Below are positions 1-10,141 of a stretch of 64,000 nucleotides of DNA, in pieces. The DNA is from Globomyces pollinis-pini. Its lineage: Eukaryota; Chytridiomycota; Chytridiomycetes; Rhizophydiales; Globomycetaceae. Location of the stretch: contig MU621114.1 in NCBI GenBank assembly GCA_025399215.1, forward strand, positions 6,547-70,546, read 5' to 3'. A program made the position numbers and the translations under genes. The notes below the pieces were generated by a model. It ran no database searches. It saw only the letters and a list, made by a program, of their open reading frames with translations, and was not told where the DNA came from. Every line of letters begins with the position of its first letter. The stretch's first letter is position 1.

Positions 1-1
1 A

Positions 2-1506
2 CCAGAGACTATCATTTCACAGAAAACAACCACACAGATGAATACATTGACAACATATCAATTGAAGCCTACCGAAGGTACTCCATTAGTCAGCTTGGCT
101 GCTGGAAGTTCTGTTGGTTCTGGTTGCTCCTCTGGTACTGCTCGAATTATTCAGCACTATCAAGACATGAAGTATTTCAAGGATGGAGAAATTCTAGTAA
201 CAAACAAAACTGATCCTGATTGGGAACCGATCATGAAACGAGCTGGTGGTATCATAACAAACTTTGGAGGTCGAACTTGTCACGCAGCCATTATTGCCCG
301 TGAACTTGGTATCAATGCAGTTGTGGGTTGTGGAAATGCAACAGAGCAAATCAAAACTGGTCAAACCGTGACAATTTCATGCTCCTCAGGAGAGCGAGGA
401 ATGGTATATGATGGACTAATCCCATTTGATAAGAAAGAAATTGTGGTTGACAATTTACCATCGACTAAAACACAAATATTCATGAATATTGGCAACCCTG
501 AAGATGCTTTCCGATTAAGCAAAGTACCTTGTAAAGGTGTTGGTTTGGCCAGATTAGAATTCATCATTGCTAATCATGTCAAAGTTCATCCATTAGCATT
601 GACACAGTTTGACTCGCTTAAAGACCTAAGTGCTAAAAAGGAAATTGAAGAATTAACAAAGGATTATACCACATCGGAGTCTAAACCAGAGTACTTTGTA
701 AATCAATTGGCATCTGGTATCTCATTGATTGCTGCAGCTTTCTACCCACGTCCAGTAGTTATTAGAATGAGCGATTTCAAATCCAATGAATATGCTAATC
801 TGTTGGGTGGTCAGCAATTTGAGCCAACTGAAGAAAATCCCATGATTGGTTGGCGTGGAGCATCGCGATACTACCATGCAAACTACCGAGAAGGTTTCGC
901 TCTGGAATGCAGAGCATTTAAGAAAGTTAGAGAAGAAATGGGGCTCAAGGTATGATATCACTAATTAATCAGTAGAATGTGATTCCGATGATTCCATTTT
1001 GTCGAACTCCACATGAAGGTGAATTGGTCATCAAAGAAATGGAAGCCAACGGACTATCCAGAAAGCTAGACTCTACCTTGTCTGTCTACTGTATGTGTGA
1101 GATTCCATCCAATGTATTACTTGCCAATGAATTTTTGAACATTTTTGATGGATTTTCGATTGGATCAAATGATTTGACTCAATTGACATTGGGACTTGAT
1201 CGTGATTCTGAAATCATTTCATCCTTGTTTGACGAACGTAGTCCTGCTGTGATTCAACTAATCAGCCAAGGTATATAGTATCATAAGATTAACATCGTTA
1301 GTGATTAAAGTGGCGAAATCAAAGAACAAGAAGATTGGTATTTGTGGACAAGCTCCATCAGATTATCCAGAAGTAAGGAGAATCATCAATTAATTGTGTA
1401 GTTCTGTAGAATGCTTGTGAAGGAGGGAATTGATTCTATATCTTTAAATGCAGATACTGTGATCAAGTCCATTTTGGACGTTGCTGAATTTGAAAAGACT
1501 CTTTGA
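2..1506 (+). CDS. Phosphoenolpyruvate synthase (pyruvate, water dikinase), C-terminal part
   Basis: This is the 3' part of a PpsA-type enzyme, which converts pyruvate and ATP to PEP, AMP and phosphate. The 5' end lies outside the window. The mobile phosphohistidine domain shows GGRTCHAAIIARELG (His is the phosphorylated residue). The PEP-binding barrel shows EGVGLARLE-like GVGLARLEF, SDFKSNEYANLLGG, the MIPFCRTP strand, MCEIPSN, FSIGSNDLTQ and GICGQAPSDYPE, ending in SLNADTV as the bacterial enzyme does. Exons are 2-949, 976-1270, 1302-1372 and 1402-1506; the introns are 26, 31 and 29 nt and all phases fit. Family assignment is firm. The enzyme is typical of bacteria and archaea and patchy in eukaryotes, so bacterial ancestry is an inference. 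An AATAAA-like signal follows the stop. Confidence 0.93.
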
Positions 1507-1781
1507 ATTTAGAACATGTACTTTAAATAAATATGATAAAATCAAATAATTTTTAATCTTTTGTACATCGAAGAAATCCGCAACCCAAACGTGTTGAATC
1601 AATCACATTAATCATTCAATCATATTTGATCAAATATATAATCAAATACTCGAATTAATAAAGTTGGCTGGCTGTGGGTAGCAGTTCTTTGAATGTGAAA
1701 ATTATTCATTGCTTAAATTCTATAGTGTAAATATATCGACATGTTATTCGTCATGGATATAATCGCACACTTTTTATTAAG

Positions 1782-4013
1782 ATGCAACAATTCAATACAG
1801 TGAAATCATTCAAAGAATTCAAGAAAGTTAGAAATGATTTACCAGTATCCAACTCAAATGGAAGAAAACCACGTAATCCATATATACCCATCAAATCAAG
1901 TTTTCTAAACAGTATTACACGTTTGGACAATTTAGAACCTATCGAAAGTAAAGAAACTCGAAACCTTTCTTTCTTGGATAACACGAAAGAGTCAGTTACC
2001 CAAGAATTTTCAATGATTGCTGAACACCAACCAACCATTCAACAGATAAATACGATATTGTCCGATGTAACTAAACCAAGCGAACCAACAAGGAAAGTAT
2101 TACGAAAAGGTGGTGGAAGTTTTATGTGTATTGCAACCGTACCAAAAACACTTCGATCATTCAGTTTAGGACCGGAAGGTCCAATAACACACAAAAGAAT
2201 ACGCGACACTATGAATGCTGCAACTAGTGTACTGGTAGATGCACCGATAGAAGAGGAATTTGTAACCATTGATAATTTTCGAAGATCAACCATTGTTGGA
2301 CTACCTAAAAAGAATCATAAAACATTTTTTTCATTAGAACAACCATTAAAAAAAGATGAAAGTGATACTTCTATAGATATTTCCAGTGTTCATTCCGATG
2401 CGAATTTATTACATCAATATCTAGAAATTGCCAGTCAAATATGGGAAAAATCAAAACAAATTATAAAGATTCGAGGAGATATTCATTCATTTAATGCAAA
2501 AAAGAAATGGAAATTTGCTATCAATACCATTCTTAAACTATTGATGGTTTTCAAATATCAAAATGGACCGTATCATGGCATCCATATTCATTCTCATAAA
2601 GAATTAGATGGTCAAACTATATTTAAGATGTACAAATTACATTCGAATATTGTTACCAGTTCAAAGGTATCTCAACTCCATTTCATATTTCTTTGTAGTT
2701 GCAATATTATTTCAACCTTCCAGAACCATTATCAGGTATTTTATTTCTATATCATTTACAAAAATTAGGTATTTTAGTTTCTAGTCGGTATTTAATCAAA
2801 TAGAAATTGACAGTTTGAAGAAATTCCATATACTAACAAAGAGAGTCAATTTTTTCAAGAAATTTACTTTCGAGCAATGTACCAAACTACTAAAGTATGT
2901 TTCTTTTGAGTATCAAAAGAAAGATACAATGTTGATACGACAAGGTCATCGAGCTCAATATATATATATTGTTTTGAGTGGTCAGGTACAAATTATTAAA
3001 TTGGATATCAAAGACAGTCATTCAACAGTGGGTTACGCTATAGCCGGTGATGGAATTGCTTTGGAAAAAACTGATGGTAGTTTTCAAGAGAAATTAGTTC
3101 GTAACATGTATTTCTTTTTTGGTTTTCATGTTAGGTCAGCAAAATGTACAACCGATTGCGAGTTGTTGAGTATTAATAGAAGTAATTGGAATGTCTGCTT
3201 ACCGATAGGGTATTTTTGGGATATTATACAAAACAATGAAACAAATATTGAAATAGAGGAACGTCCATCTGTGATGAGACAAGTCAGTCTCTTTCAAGCC
3301 GCAGATCTCTCCTTACTAGAACAAGTAGCTACAAAAACACAATTACGTTACTACGACAGATATCATGAGATAATGGTATATTTAATGTTTTGCTTACCCA
3401 AAGACACAAGGACAACATAATACAAAGCTGTATTGGATTTTATCAGGATCAGTTCGCTTAGACAAGAAAACAGGGTTTATTACACGTAACGGAAAAATGT
3501 CTTTAGCAAGGCCTGATACTGTTGATGAACATATCACTGCAAGAGAAAAACGAGAACTTCATTCACTTACAATTTCGGTTTTAGATAAGGAAAAATGTTT
3601 TCCTGAACCATTACCATTATCCGTTCATATTCCACAACTAGGTAGTGATAAACTTGACCTACTCTCCAAATTAAGCGATAACGACGCACTCATGTTAAAC
3701 AAATCTACTGTAACAGTCACTGCTGAATCACAAGTAGCCTGTCTAGTAATGGAGCGAATTGATTTCGTTCGAATCATGAGCTGGGATATGTTTGATCAAC
3801 TCATTAAAGCCAATCAAATCTATTATATAAAGGTATTATACTAGACGTGTTTTTACCCTATAGCCGCGAGAAATTCAAACACAATGGATTCTGGTGAAAA
3901 AGTGGGAAGCACATAAAAAACATGTTATAAAGGATGTGATGAAATCTATATCCCAAACACGAGATCGTCGAAGTTATGATAACCAACAAACTAAAAACAA
4001 ATATTGGCCATAA
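1782..4013 (+). CDS. Protein with two cyclic-nucleotide-binding domains
   Basis: Five exons: 1782-2666, 2699-2735, 2804-3375, 3404-3832 and 3864-4013. The first ~295 residues are low in recognisable domains. A CNB domain follows: KDTMLIRQGHRAQYIYIVLSG...VQIIK, then TTDCELLSI. A second CNB-like unit begins at TKLYWILSGSVRLDK, after the 28-nt intron 3376-3403, and ends with ESQVACLVMERIDF. The C-terminus is basic (KKWEAHKKHVIKD). No membrane segments or kinase domain are seen, so it is neither a channel nor a PKG. It resembles animal proteins with orphan CNB domains and is probably soluble; the ligand is unknown. Part of the first CNB, near 3106-3144, may hide another small intron. Confidence 0.75.
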
Positions 4014-4099
4014 TGTAATTATTATAGTCGTCAAAAATTCCACCTAATTGTTCATCAAAAATATTAATATACCAACATTAATACATTAACCTTACTAAG

Positions 4100-4173
4100 C
4101 CTAATTGAAAATTAGTATTTGGGCATATACCTGAACTTGTACTATAACCTAATTCATAAATCAGTATTCGGGC
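4100..4173 (+). repeat. Imperfect 25-bp direct repeat upstream of the receptor gene
   Basis: The words CCTAATTGAAAATTAGTAT.. (4100-4124) and CCTAATTCATAAATCAGTAT.. (4148-4173) are near copies 48 bp apart, each ending in a GGGC run. They lie in the 265-bp gap before the receptor start. They could be duplicated regulator sites, but no known factor site is recognised. Confidence 0.45.
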
Positions 4174-4278
4174 CGCAGTGTTGTACAGCTTTAATGGTTT
4201 CAGTATCCGATCTGAGTGACCGACCAACAACCGTTTCAAATTTGACCTAGACTTTCATAAACACTTTAGAATCCTTCC

Positions 4279-5295
4279 ATGGAGATTCCTACTACCAATG
4301 TATTCGACGAGCTAGAAGCCCATCAATATACCTTCGTGGTCATCAGTCTCATTCTGTGTCTCATTGGTTTTTACTTTAATTTGGTTTTATTACGATGTAT
4401 AGTAAAGACTCAAATGTTACGACAATATGCATTTATTTTCAATAGTGCGATTTGTAGTTTGGCTATATGTGTGGTGGAATCGTTGGCGCATTTACAAGAG
4501 ACCATTTATGGACGCCATTTTGATGATTTCTGGTTAATTCAATGTCGAGGTTTTGTTTCTCAATGTTGCTGGGGAATTTCGGTACTTTCATTTGTTGGTT
4601 TAACCATCGACCCATTCCGAATTGTGATTCAACGGAAACCTGTATTGACTCATTCAGGTATCTTGCAAATTTTATTTGTTATTTGGATGGTTGGTGTTTC
4701 TGCTGCATGTATCCCGTTACTGCAAATTAAAGGCATGACTGCTCCCTTCATTCTTCACTCTTCAAAACTTTACTCAATGCCTTGTTATGCTTGTACTGGA
4801 TTGCCTCTCAACAATTTCATTGTCTATCTAAATACTTCTGGAATCATTTTAGTTCCAATCTTTATCTGTGTCCTGTTTGCTATTATTTGGAGAAGAGTTG
4901 GTTCATTATCAACAGGAACAGTAGGATTTCAACTTCGATCAGCACTGATGGCCAAAGCTATTTGTAATCGAGGTATTCTCAATACAGCATCATTATCTAT
5001 CTCTTTTGGAATCACGGCGTGCAAGATTATCTATGAACATCATAACGAACGGTTGATTGATCCTTGCCTTGATCATTTTGTTTACATGTTTCCTCTGATA
5101 AATTTCACCGTTAGCCCTCTGCTCAATTTATATATTGATAATAGGTTGTGTACATTATCCAAAGCTGATATGTTTTTTATGTATCGAGTACAGACCCACA
5201 AGACGGAAGTAACAGAAATCACAGGATCTGTGGTATCACCCACTCCAAATAGTAACTGGTTTGTTACCGCTACAACGACCATGACTAGCCATTAA
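4279..5295 (+). CDS. Rhodopsin-like seven-transmembrane receptor
   Basis: Intronless, 338 aa. About seven hydrophobic segments can be marked: FVVISLILCLIGFYFNLV (~20-37), AFIFNSAICSLAICVV, a third starting after the conserved Cys in WLIQCRGF, ILFVIWMVGVSAAC, FIVYLNTSGIILVPIFIC, TASLSISFGITACKII and FVYMFPLINFTVSPLL. The TM3 Cys and the loop-2 Cys (YSMPCYAC) could form the class A disulphide. The DRY site reads DPF (LTIDPFRIV) and the TM7 NPxxY site reads SPLLNLY. It most resembles class A receptors rather than the Ste2/Ste3 or Git3 types. Ligand and G protein are unknown. Confidence 0.72.
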   Translation: MEIPTTNVFDELEAHQYTFVVISLILCLIGFYFNLVLLRCIVKTQMLRQYAFIFNSAICSLAICVVESLAHLQETIYGRHFDDFWLIQCRGFVSQCCWGISVLSFVGLTIDPFRIVIQRKPVLTHSGILQILFVIWMVGVSAACIPLLQIKGMTAPFILHSSKLYSMPCYACTGLPLNNFIVYLNTSGIILVPIFICVLFAIIWRRVGSLSTGTVGFQLRSALMAKAICNRGILNTASLSISFGITACKIIYEHHNERLIDPCLDHFVYMFPLINFTVSPLLNLYIDNRLCTLSKADMFFMYRVQTHKTEVTEITGSVVSPTPNSNWFVTATTTMTSH

Positions 5296-5376
5296 AATAG
5301 ACAATAAATTATTTAAGAGAAATGTATTTTTGTTGATCAATCCTAAGTATCAAACACGAAACGTTTTGATTGATCA

Positions 5377-5444
5377 TCACGTTTCCATACTTTCATTTAG
5401 ATCAACATTTTTTGTGTTCTCTAGAATGTTCACGTTTCCATACT
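5377..5444 (+). repeat. 15-bp direct repeat upstream of a small gene
   Basis: TCACGTTTCCATACT occurs exactly at 5377-5391 and 5430-5444, about 70-130 bp before the next start codon. It contains CACGT, so duplicated factor sites are possible; no function can be assigned. Confidence 0.4.
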
Positions 5445-5510
5445 GACCAAGTGGCTTGTACTTAAATAAGGGGTTTAATTTTTTAAGATTTAAAAACATT
5501 GTGAATTAGT

Positions 5511-5792
5511 ATGCCATCCATTCCGAATCAAATTGAATACAATCCAAACCAGCAAGTACCTAATAATACAACACTTTCTCATACACTGGAGTTGGAGCAA
5601 CTGGGACCTATTGTAGTGAATGTAGACGGTACTATGGCTCGAATTTCGAATTGGCATGAAATGGGAGAATTTGAAAGACGAACGGCCATGAGAATTATTC
5701 CTAAACGTAATTTACAAAGAATGGAGAAGCTAAAGATGCTTGATGATATTAAGCCAGAAGTTGTCACAGTGGAAGAATCTCAAAACCGATAG
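5511..5792 (+). CDS. Small conserved protein with NW..M...E motif
   Basis: 93 aa, single exon. The core reads LGPIVVNVDGTMARISNW, then HEMGEFERRTAMRIIPKRN. I recall this pattern (VVN.DGT..RI.NW..M...E.....R...KRN) from short uncharacterised proteins widespread in fungi and algae, but I cannot name a function. The N-terminus is Asn/Gln-rich and the C-terminus acidic. An AATAAA-rich stretch directly follows the stop. Confidence 0.65.
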   Translation: MPSIPNQIEYNPNQQVPNNTTLSHTLELEQLGPIVVNVDGTMARISNWHEMGEFERRTAMRIIPKRNLQRMEKLKMLDDIKPEVVTVEESQNR

Positions 5793-5956
5793 TTTAATAA
5801 TAAAAATAAAAATTGTTTCTATACTTCATTTAGTTGCTTAGTTTTTTAGTCTAATGATAGAGGCTTATCACAAAAGCTTTCATCATGGGTCAATGGAGGC
5901 TTTTGGTATTTTTTTCATCAGTTTTCCACCCATTTTACCATCGTTATTTTATTCCA

Positions 5957-6635
5957 ATGTCTGTTAGAGAATACAAAATAGTTGTAGTAGGAGGTGGTGG
6001 TGTAGGAAAGGTATCGTATCTATTGACTTAATTACTTGACTTTATTTACGCTATTTTACATTGCTTTTTTATTACGTTGCTTTTATTAACTTTTTTAGTC
6101 TGCTTTGACAATTCAATTCATTCAATCTCAATTCGTAGATGAATATGATCCTACTATCGAGGATTCTTACAGAAAACAATGTGTTATTGATAATGAAACT
6201 GCTTTACTAGATGTACTGGATACAGCTGGTCAAGAAGAATACTCTGCTATGAGAGAGCAATACATGCGCTCTGGAGAAGGATTTATTTTAGTTTATGCAA
6301 TTAACTCAAGACCTTCATTTGAAGAAATTCAAACATTTTATCAACAAATTTTACGAGTTAAAGATTGTGATTCCATTCCAATGACACTTGTTGGAAACAA
6401 ATGTGATTTAGATAATGAACGAGAAATATCAACCAATGATGGTAAAGAATTAGCACAAAAGATGGGATGTAGGTTTATTGAATCTTCGGCGAGATACAAG
6501 ATTAATGTTGATGAAGCCTACTTTTCATTAGTACGAGCTATCCGAGATGATAATAAGAAAGCGCGAGGAAGTTCCAACAATTTAACATCTTCACCAAAAC
6601 CCAAAAAGAAGAAGAAAAAGTGTCTAGTGATGTAG
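5957..6635 (+). CDS. Ras GTPase
   Basis: Two exons, 5957-6010 and 6099-6635, split in the P-loop after VGK by an 88-nt intron, long for this window. Motifs: P-loop GGGGVGKS, effector loop YDPTIEDSY, switch [22 protein letters not shown], and SSA ([10 protein letters not shown]) for base recognition. The tail is a lysine run followed by CLVM, a CaaX box predicted to be farnesylated beside a polybasic patch, so plasma-membrane attachment is expected. Residue 11 is Gly where most Ras proteins have Ala. Catalytic Gln61 is present (AGQE). Confidence 0.95.
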
Positions 6636-6724
6636 AGTCATTTTAGTTTTAATAGAAGGTTTTTCAATATCTACATTATTTAAAGTATTAAGTAAACTCT
6701 TTCTTTTGCATTCATTTCACCAAT

Positions 6725-6796
6725 CATTTGACTAACCATTTGACTAACCATGTCACTAACTATTCCACTAACCATTTGACTAACTGTTTGACTTGC
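6725..6796 (+). repeat. 12-bp tandem repeat, six units
   Basis: Units of CATTTGACTAAC (6725, 6737, 6773) alternate with diverged copies CATGTCACTAAC (6749), TATTCCACTAAC (6761) and TGTTTGACTTGC (6785). The array lies between Ras and fibrillarin. The invariant part is ACTAAC. Confidence 0.8.
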
Positions 6797-6832
6797 CTTG
6801 GTTAAAGTAGTGAATCATTGATTTGTTTCATG

Positions 6833-6847
6833 TTAGGGTTAGGGTTA
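6833..6847 (+). promoter_or_regulatory. Telobox-like element upstream of fibrillarin
   Basis: TTAGGGTTAGGGTTA lies about 42 bp before the fibrillarin start codon, followed by a T-rich tract. TTAGGG-type boxes are known upstream of ribosome-biogenesis genes (Tbf1 sites near snoRNA genes in yeasts, telo-boxes in plants). A regulatory role here is inference from position. Confidence 0.5.
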
Positions 6848-6888
6848 TTTTATCATATTTTTTTTTTTTTAAATTTCTTCAATCTAAT

Positions 6889-7992
6889 ATGGGTTTCGAA
6901 GCAAGCAGAGGTAGAGGTGGTGCCCGTGGTGGAAGAGGTAAATCATATCTACAAATTAATATTGTAGGTGGTCGTGGTGGTTTCGGTGGTGACAGAGGTG
7001 GTCGAGGTAATAATTATTATCCATAATTGTAAGGTGGTGGACGTGGTGGTTTTGGAGGTGACAGAGGTGGTCGAGGTATTCATAATCGTTATTAAATTAT
7101 AGGTGGTGGACGTGGTGGTGCTATTGGTCGAGGTGGTGGACGTGGTGGTGCCAGAGGAGGTGCTGGAGGTAGAGGTGGTCGCGGTGGTGCTGCCAGAGGA
7201 GGTGCCAAGGCCGGCTCGAAAGTCGTTGTTGAACCTCATCGTCACGAAGGTGTCTTCATCGCCCGTGGAAAGGAAGATATGTTGTGTACCAAGAACATGG
7301 TTCCTGGTGAAAGTGTTTACGGTGAAAAGAGAATCAGTGTCGATGTATTTATCTATTTTGTTCATGACTTTAGAATGCCGATGGTACCAAAACTGAATAC
7401 CGTGTTTGGAATCCTTTCCGATCCAAGTTGGCTGCTGGTATTTTAGGTGGTTTAGATCACATTCACATTGGACCTGGTTCAAAAGTTATGTACCTTGGTG
7501 CTGCATCAGGTACTTCTGTTTCCCATGTTTCAGATATTGTTGGACCTGTAAGTTTTATTTAATTAACAATTACAGACTGGATTAGTTTATGCCGTTGAGT
7601 TCTCTCATCGTCCTGGTCGTGAATTGATCAATATGGCTAAAAAGCGTACCAATGTTATTCCTATTATTGAAGATGCTCGTCATCCTCATAAATACCGTAT
7701 GTTGGTCGGTATGGTGGATTGTATCTTTGCTGATGTTGCACAACCTGATCAAGCTCGTATTATTACTTTAAATTCTCATTTATTCCTGAAAAACGGGGGA
7801 CATATTGTTATATCTATCAAAGCTAATTGTATTGACTCAACTGTTGAAGCTCCAACAGTATTTGCTCGTGAAGTTAAAAAACTACAAGAAGATAAGGTTA
7901 AACCTCAAGAACAGCTGACCTTGGAACCTTATGAACGTGATCACGCTATTGTTGTGGGTGAATACAGAGCAGTCAAGAAAGCCAAAGTTTAA
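6889..7992 (+). CDS. NOP1: Fibrillarin, rRNA 2'-O-methyltransferase
   Basis: Catalytic subunit of box C/D snoRNPs in the nucleolus. Six exons: 6889-6937, 6968-7006, 7034-7075, 7103-7344, 7374-7547 and 7576-7992. The Gly/Arg-rich N-terminus is cut by three introns (30, 27, 27 nt), all after the same GGTCGAG-type exon end and in the same phase. The methyltransferase core is very conserved: [88 protein letters not shown] and [15 protein letters not shown]. Gene symbol follows yeast. Confidence 0.97.
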
Positions 7993-8102
7993 TCATCTAT
8001 CTCAATTCTTTTTTCTTAATAAAACTTGCCATCAATCAAAAAATGTCTCATTATATTTTTTGTAACAAAGAAAGCAGTAAAAGTATGAAATGAATAAAAG
8101 GT

Positions 8103-9783
8103 TTATTGCTTTTTTGCAGCTTTTGGTACATCACTACCTTTCTTTTCCTTCTACCAAAATGAATTTCAAAACATCATTACCTTTGCCTTTTTCTCTTCTT
8201 TGAACGGGATGAATTCTTTTCCATTCATGTACTTTCGGAGAACTTCAGGTACAATGAACCCATTCTCGGTTTGATAATTTTCCAAGATACAACACATGGT
8301 ACGTTCCGTGGCAGTAAGGGTACAATTCAGAGCATGTACATACTTTTTAGTAGTATCATTCATCTATACATCAATATATTCTGCAGATGAAAACCTTTTT
8401 GGCACCAAATCGGATTTCCAATTCTCTGGTTTGGTAATCGGTACAGTTAGAACAAGAGACCAATTCTTTATATTCACCTTGGAATGGGAAATAAGCTTCT
8501 AAATCATATTTGGCTGCTGCAGAATTGTTCAAGGCTCCAGAAACAATCGAAATCACATGATATGGTAATCCAAGCTATTGTTAGTGGATATGGAATACGG
8601 ATCGATAGAATTGTTCGGCAACATGAAGCATTTCTAAATGCATATCCCAAGATTTTTCAGGTTCAGTAAGACAAAATTGTTCAATCTTTTCAAATTGATG
8701 AACTCTGAAAATACCCCAAGTATCTCGTCCATGAGCACCAGCCTCTTTTCTAAAACAAGTAGAAGTACCAGCATATCTATTCAATCAGTGAATGATTCAA
8801 TTACTTTTTTGGTAATTCACTGGCATCAGAGAACCATTCATCAGCATGGAAGGCACTGATTGGCTGTTCACTGGTGGCAATCAAATACTTTTCATCACCC
8901 TCTTCACCAGAAACGTTATACAATGCTTCATCAAATTCTTCAAGTTGGGCAGTTTTCGACATCATTTCCTTACGCATAAAGAAAGGTGTCCATAATTTAG
9001 TATAGCCATTATTTTCAAGGAAATCAAGACCATATTGCATTAAAGCCAAGTTCAAATCAACACCGGGACCAGTTAAAAAGTATCCTCGATGTCCAGCAAC
9101 GTTGGCACCTTGAAATAAATATCATTATATCTATTACCTCTAACTGGATCATAACCAGAAATTTTTTCCAGTACTTCATGATGACTGTATAATCCAGGTA
9201 CACCTTTTCCATCAACCACAAGTTTTCCTCTCTTTTCTTTTTCAGAATCTTCATCACGTCCTTGTGGCCACCATTTACCAATAATTTTATTATTGGCTTC
9301 ATCATTAGAATCTACCACAGATTCATGAACAATATTCCCAATCAATCTTAATTTTTTATTCAATAATTGTTCTTTTTGAGTAGCAATCAATTTTAATTCT
9401 TCTTGTTGTTTAGTTAAAGTATCTTTTTGATTTTTTAATTCTAAAGCTTCAGGAGAATCCAATTTTTTTGCTTTAGCCAAAGGTTGAATTTTCTTTCCAA
9501 TTTCATTAATTTGTTTATTCAATTCATTTGCATTGAATCTAGCTATAAACGATAGAATTAGATTTTAAAATTGTATTAAAATACCAATTTTCCAATTATT
9601 ATCTAATTCAATGACTTCATCTACTAATTGAACTGCTTTTTCACCACCTCTTTTCCTTTGAGATTCTCTAACTAGATCAGGGTTTCCTCCTTTATCAGCT
9701 CGTAATAAATTGATATCTATCATAGTCCTAGATTGAAAATACTTTGATTTTTTCTTTAGGAAAGTGAAAGGTCGAAGCCACAT
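8103..9783 (-). CDS. Seryl-tRNA synthetase
   Basis: Charges tRNA-Ser. Seven exons (from 9783 or 9723 down): to 9585, 9542-9138, 9108-8805, 8776-8599, 8574-8395, 8363-8181 and 8150-8103; introns 42, 29, 28, 24, 31 and 30 nt. The N-terminal coiled arm ([15 protein letters not shown]) is followed by [25 protein letters not shown], motif 2 [24 protein letters not shown] and motif 3 region [17 protein letters not shown]...[16 protein letters not shown]; the tail is Lys-rich. The usual cytosolic start is MIDINLLR at 9723. An in-frame ATG at 9783 adds 20 basic residues without acidic ones, a possible mitochondrial presequence. Confidence 0.95.
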
Positions 9784-10141
9784 TTAAATATAAAAAAAAA
9801 TTGATGAATCATGGTATTCATATTAGAAAATAATGTCAATAGATCGAGGAATAAGAAATTCAATGGTGTCTTGTAAATGTTCTGATCAAGTTTGTACCAA
9901 TAACAATAAAATTTTGTTTTTGTTGGTTTAGTTGTTTGTTGAGAAAAGATTCATATCCTAAGTTGAAAGATTTGTATCTGTTTTGAAAGAGTTGGTTTTG
10001 ATATACTAGTCAATGACTTGTCACTATCCCGGACATTTTGAACTCAAACGGACAAACACAATTTACCTAATCCATACATTCGGGGCTTTATTAATGGAAT
10101 ACTGAAGGCAGCTCTTTGGATATAATAATGATAATTCTATT
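9784..10141. other. Intergenic, no gene seen
   Basis: 358 bp between the SerRS start and the end of the ARID gene, both on the minus strand. It holds the SerRS promoter. No conserved frame, RNA or repeat was recognised. Confidence 0.6.

Noticed and set aside
6833..6847. TTAGGG repeats as a sign of a chromosome end
   Set aside because: Only two and a half units, flanked by normal genes on both sides; a promoter element fits better.
6949..7482. Long minus-strand Thr/Ser-rich frame opposite fibrillarin
   Set aside because: It is the antisense of the Gly/Arg-rich coding repeats and has no splice or start support.
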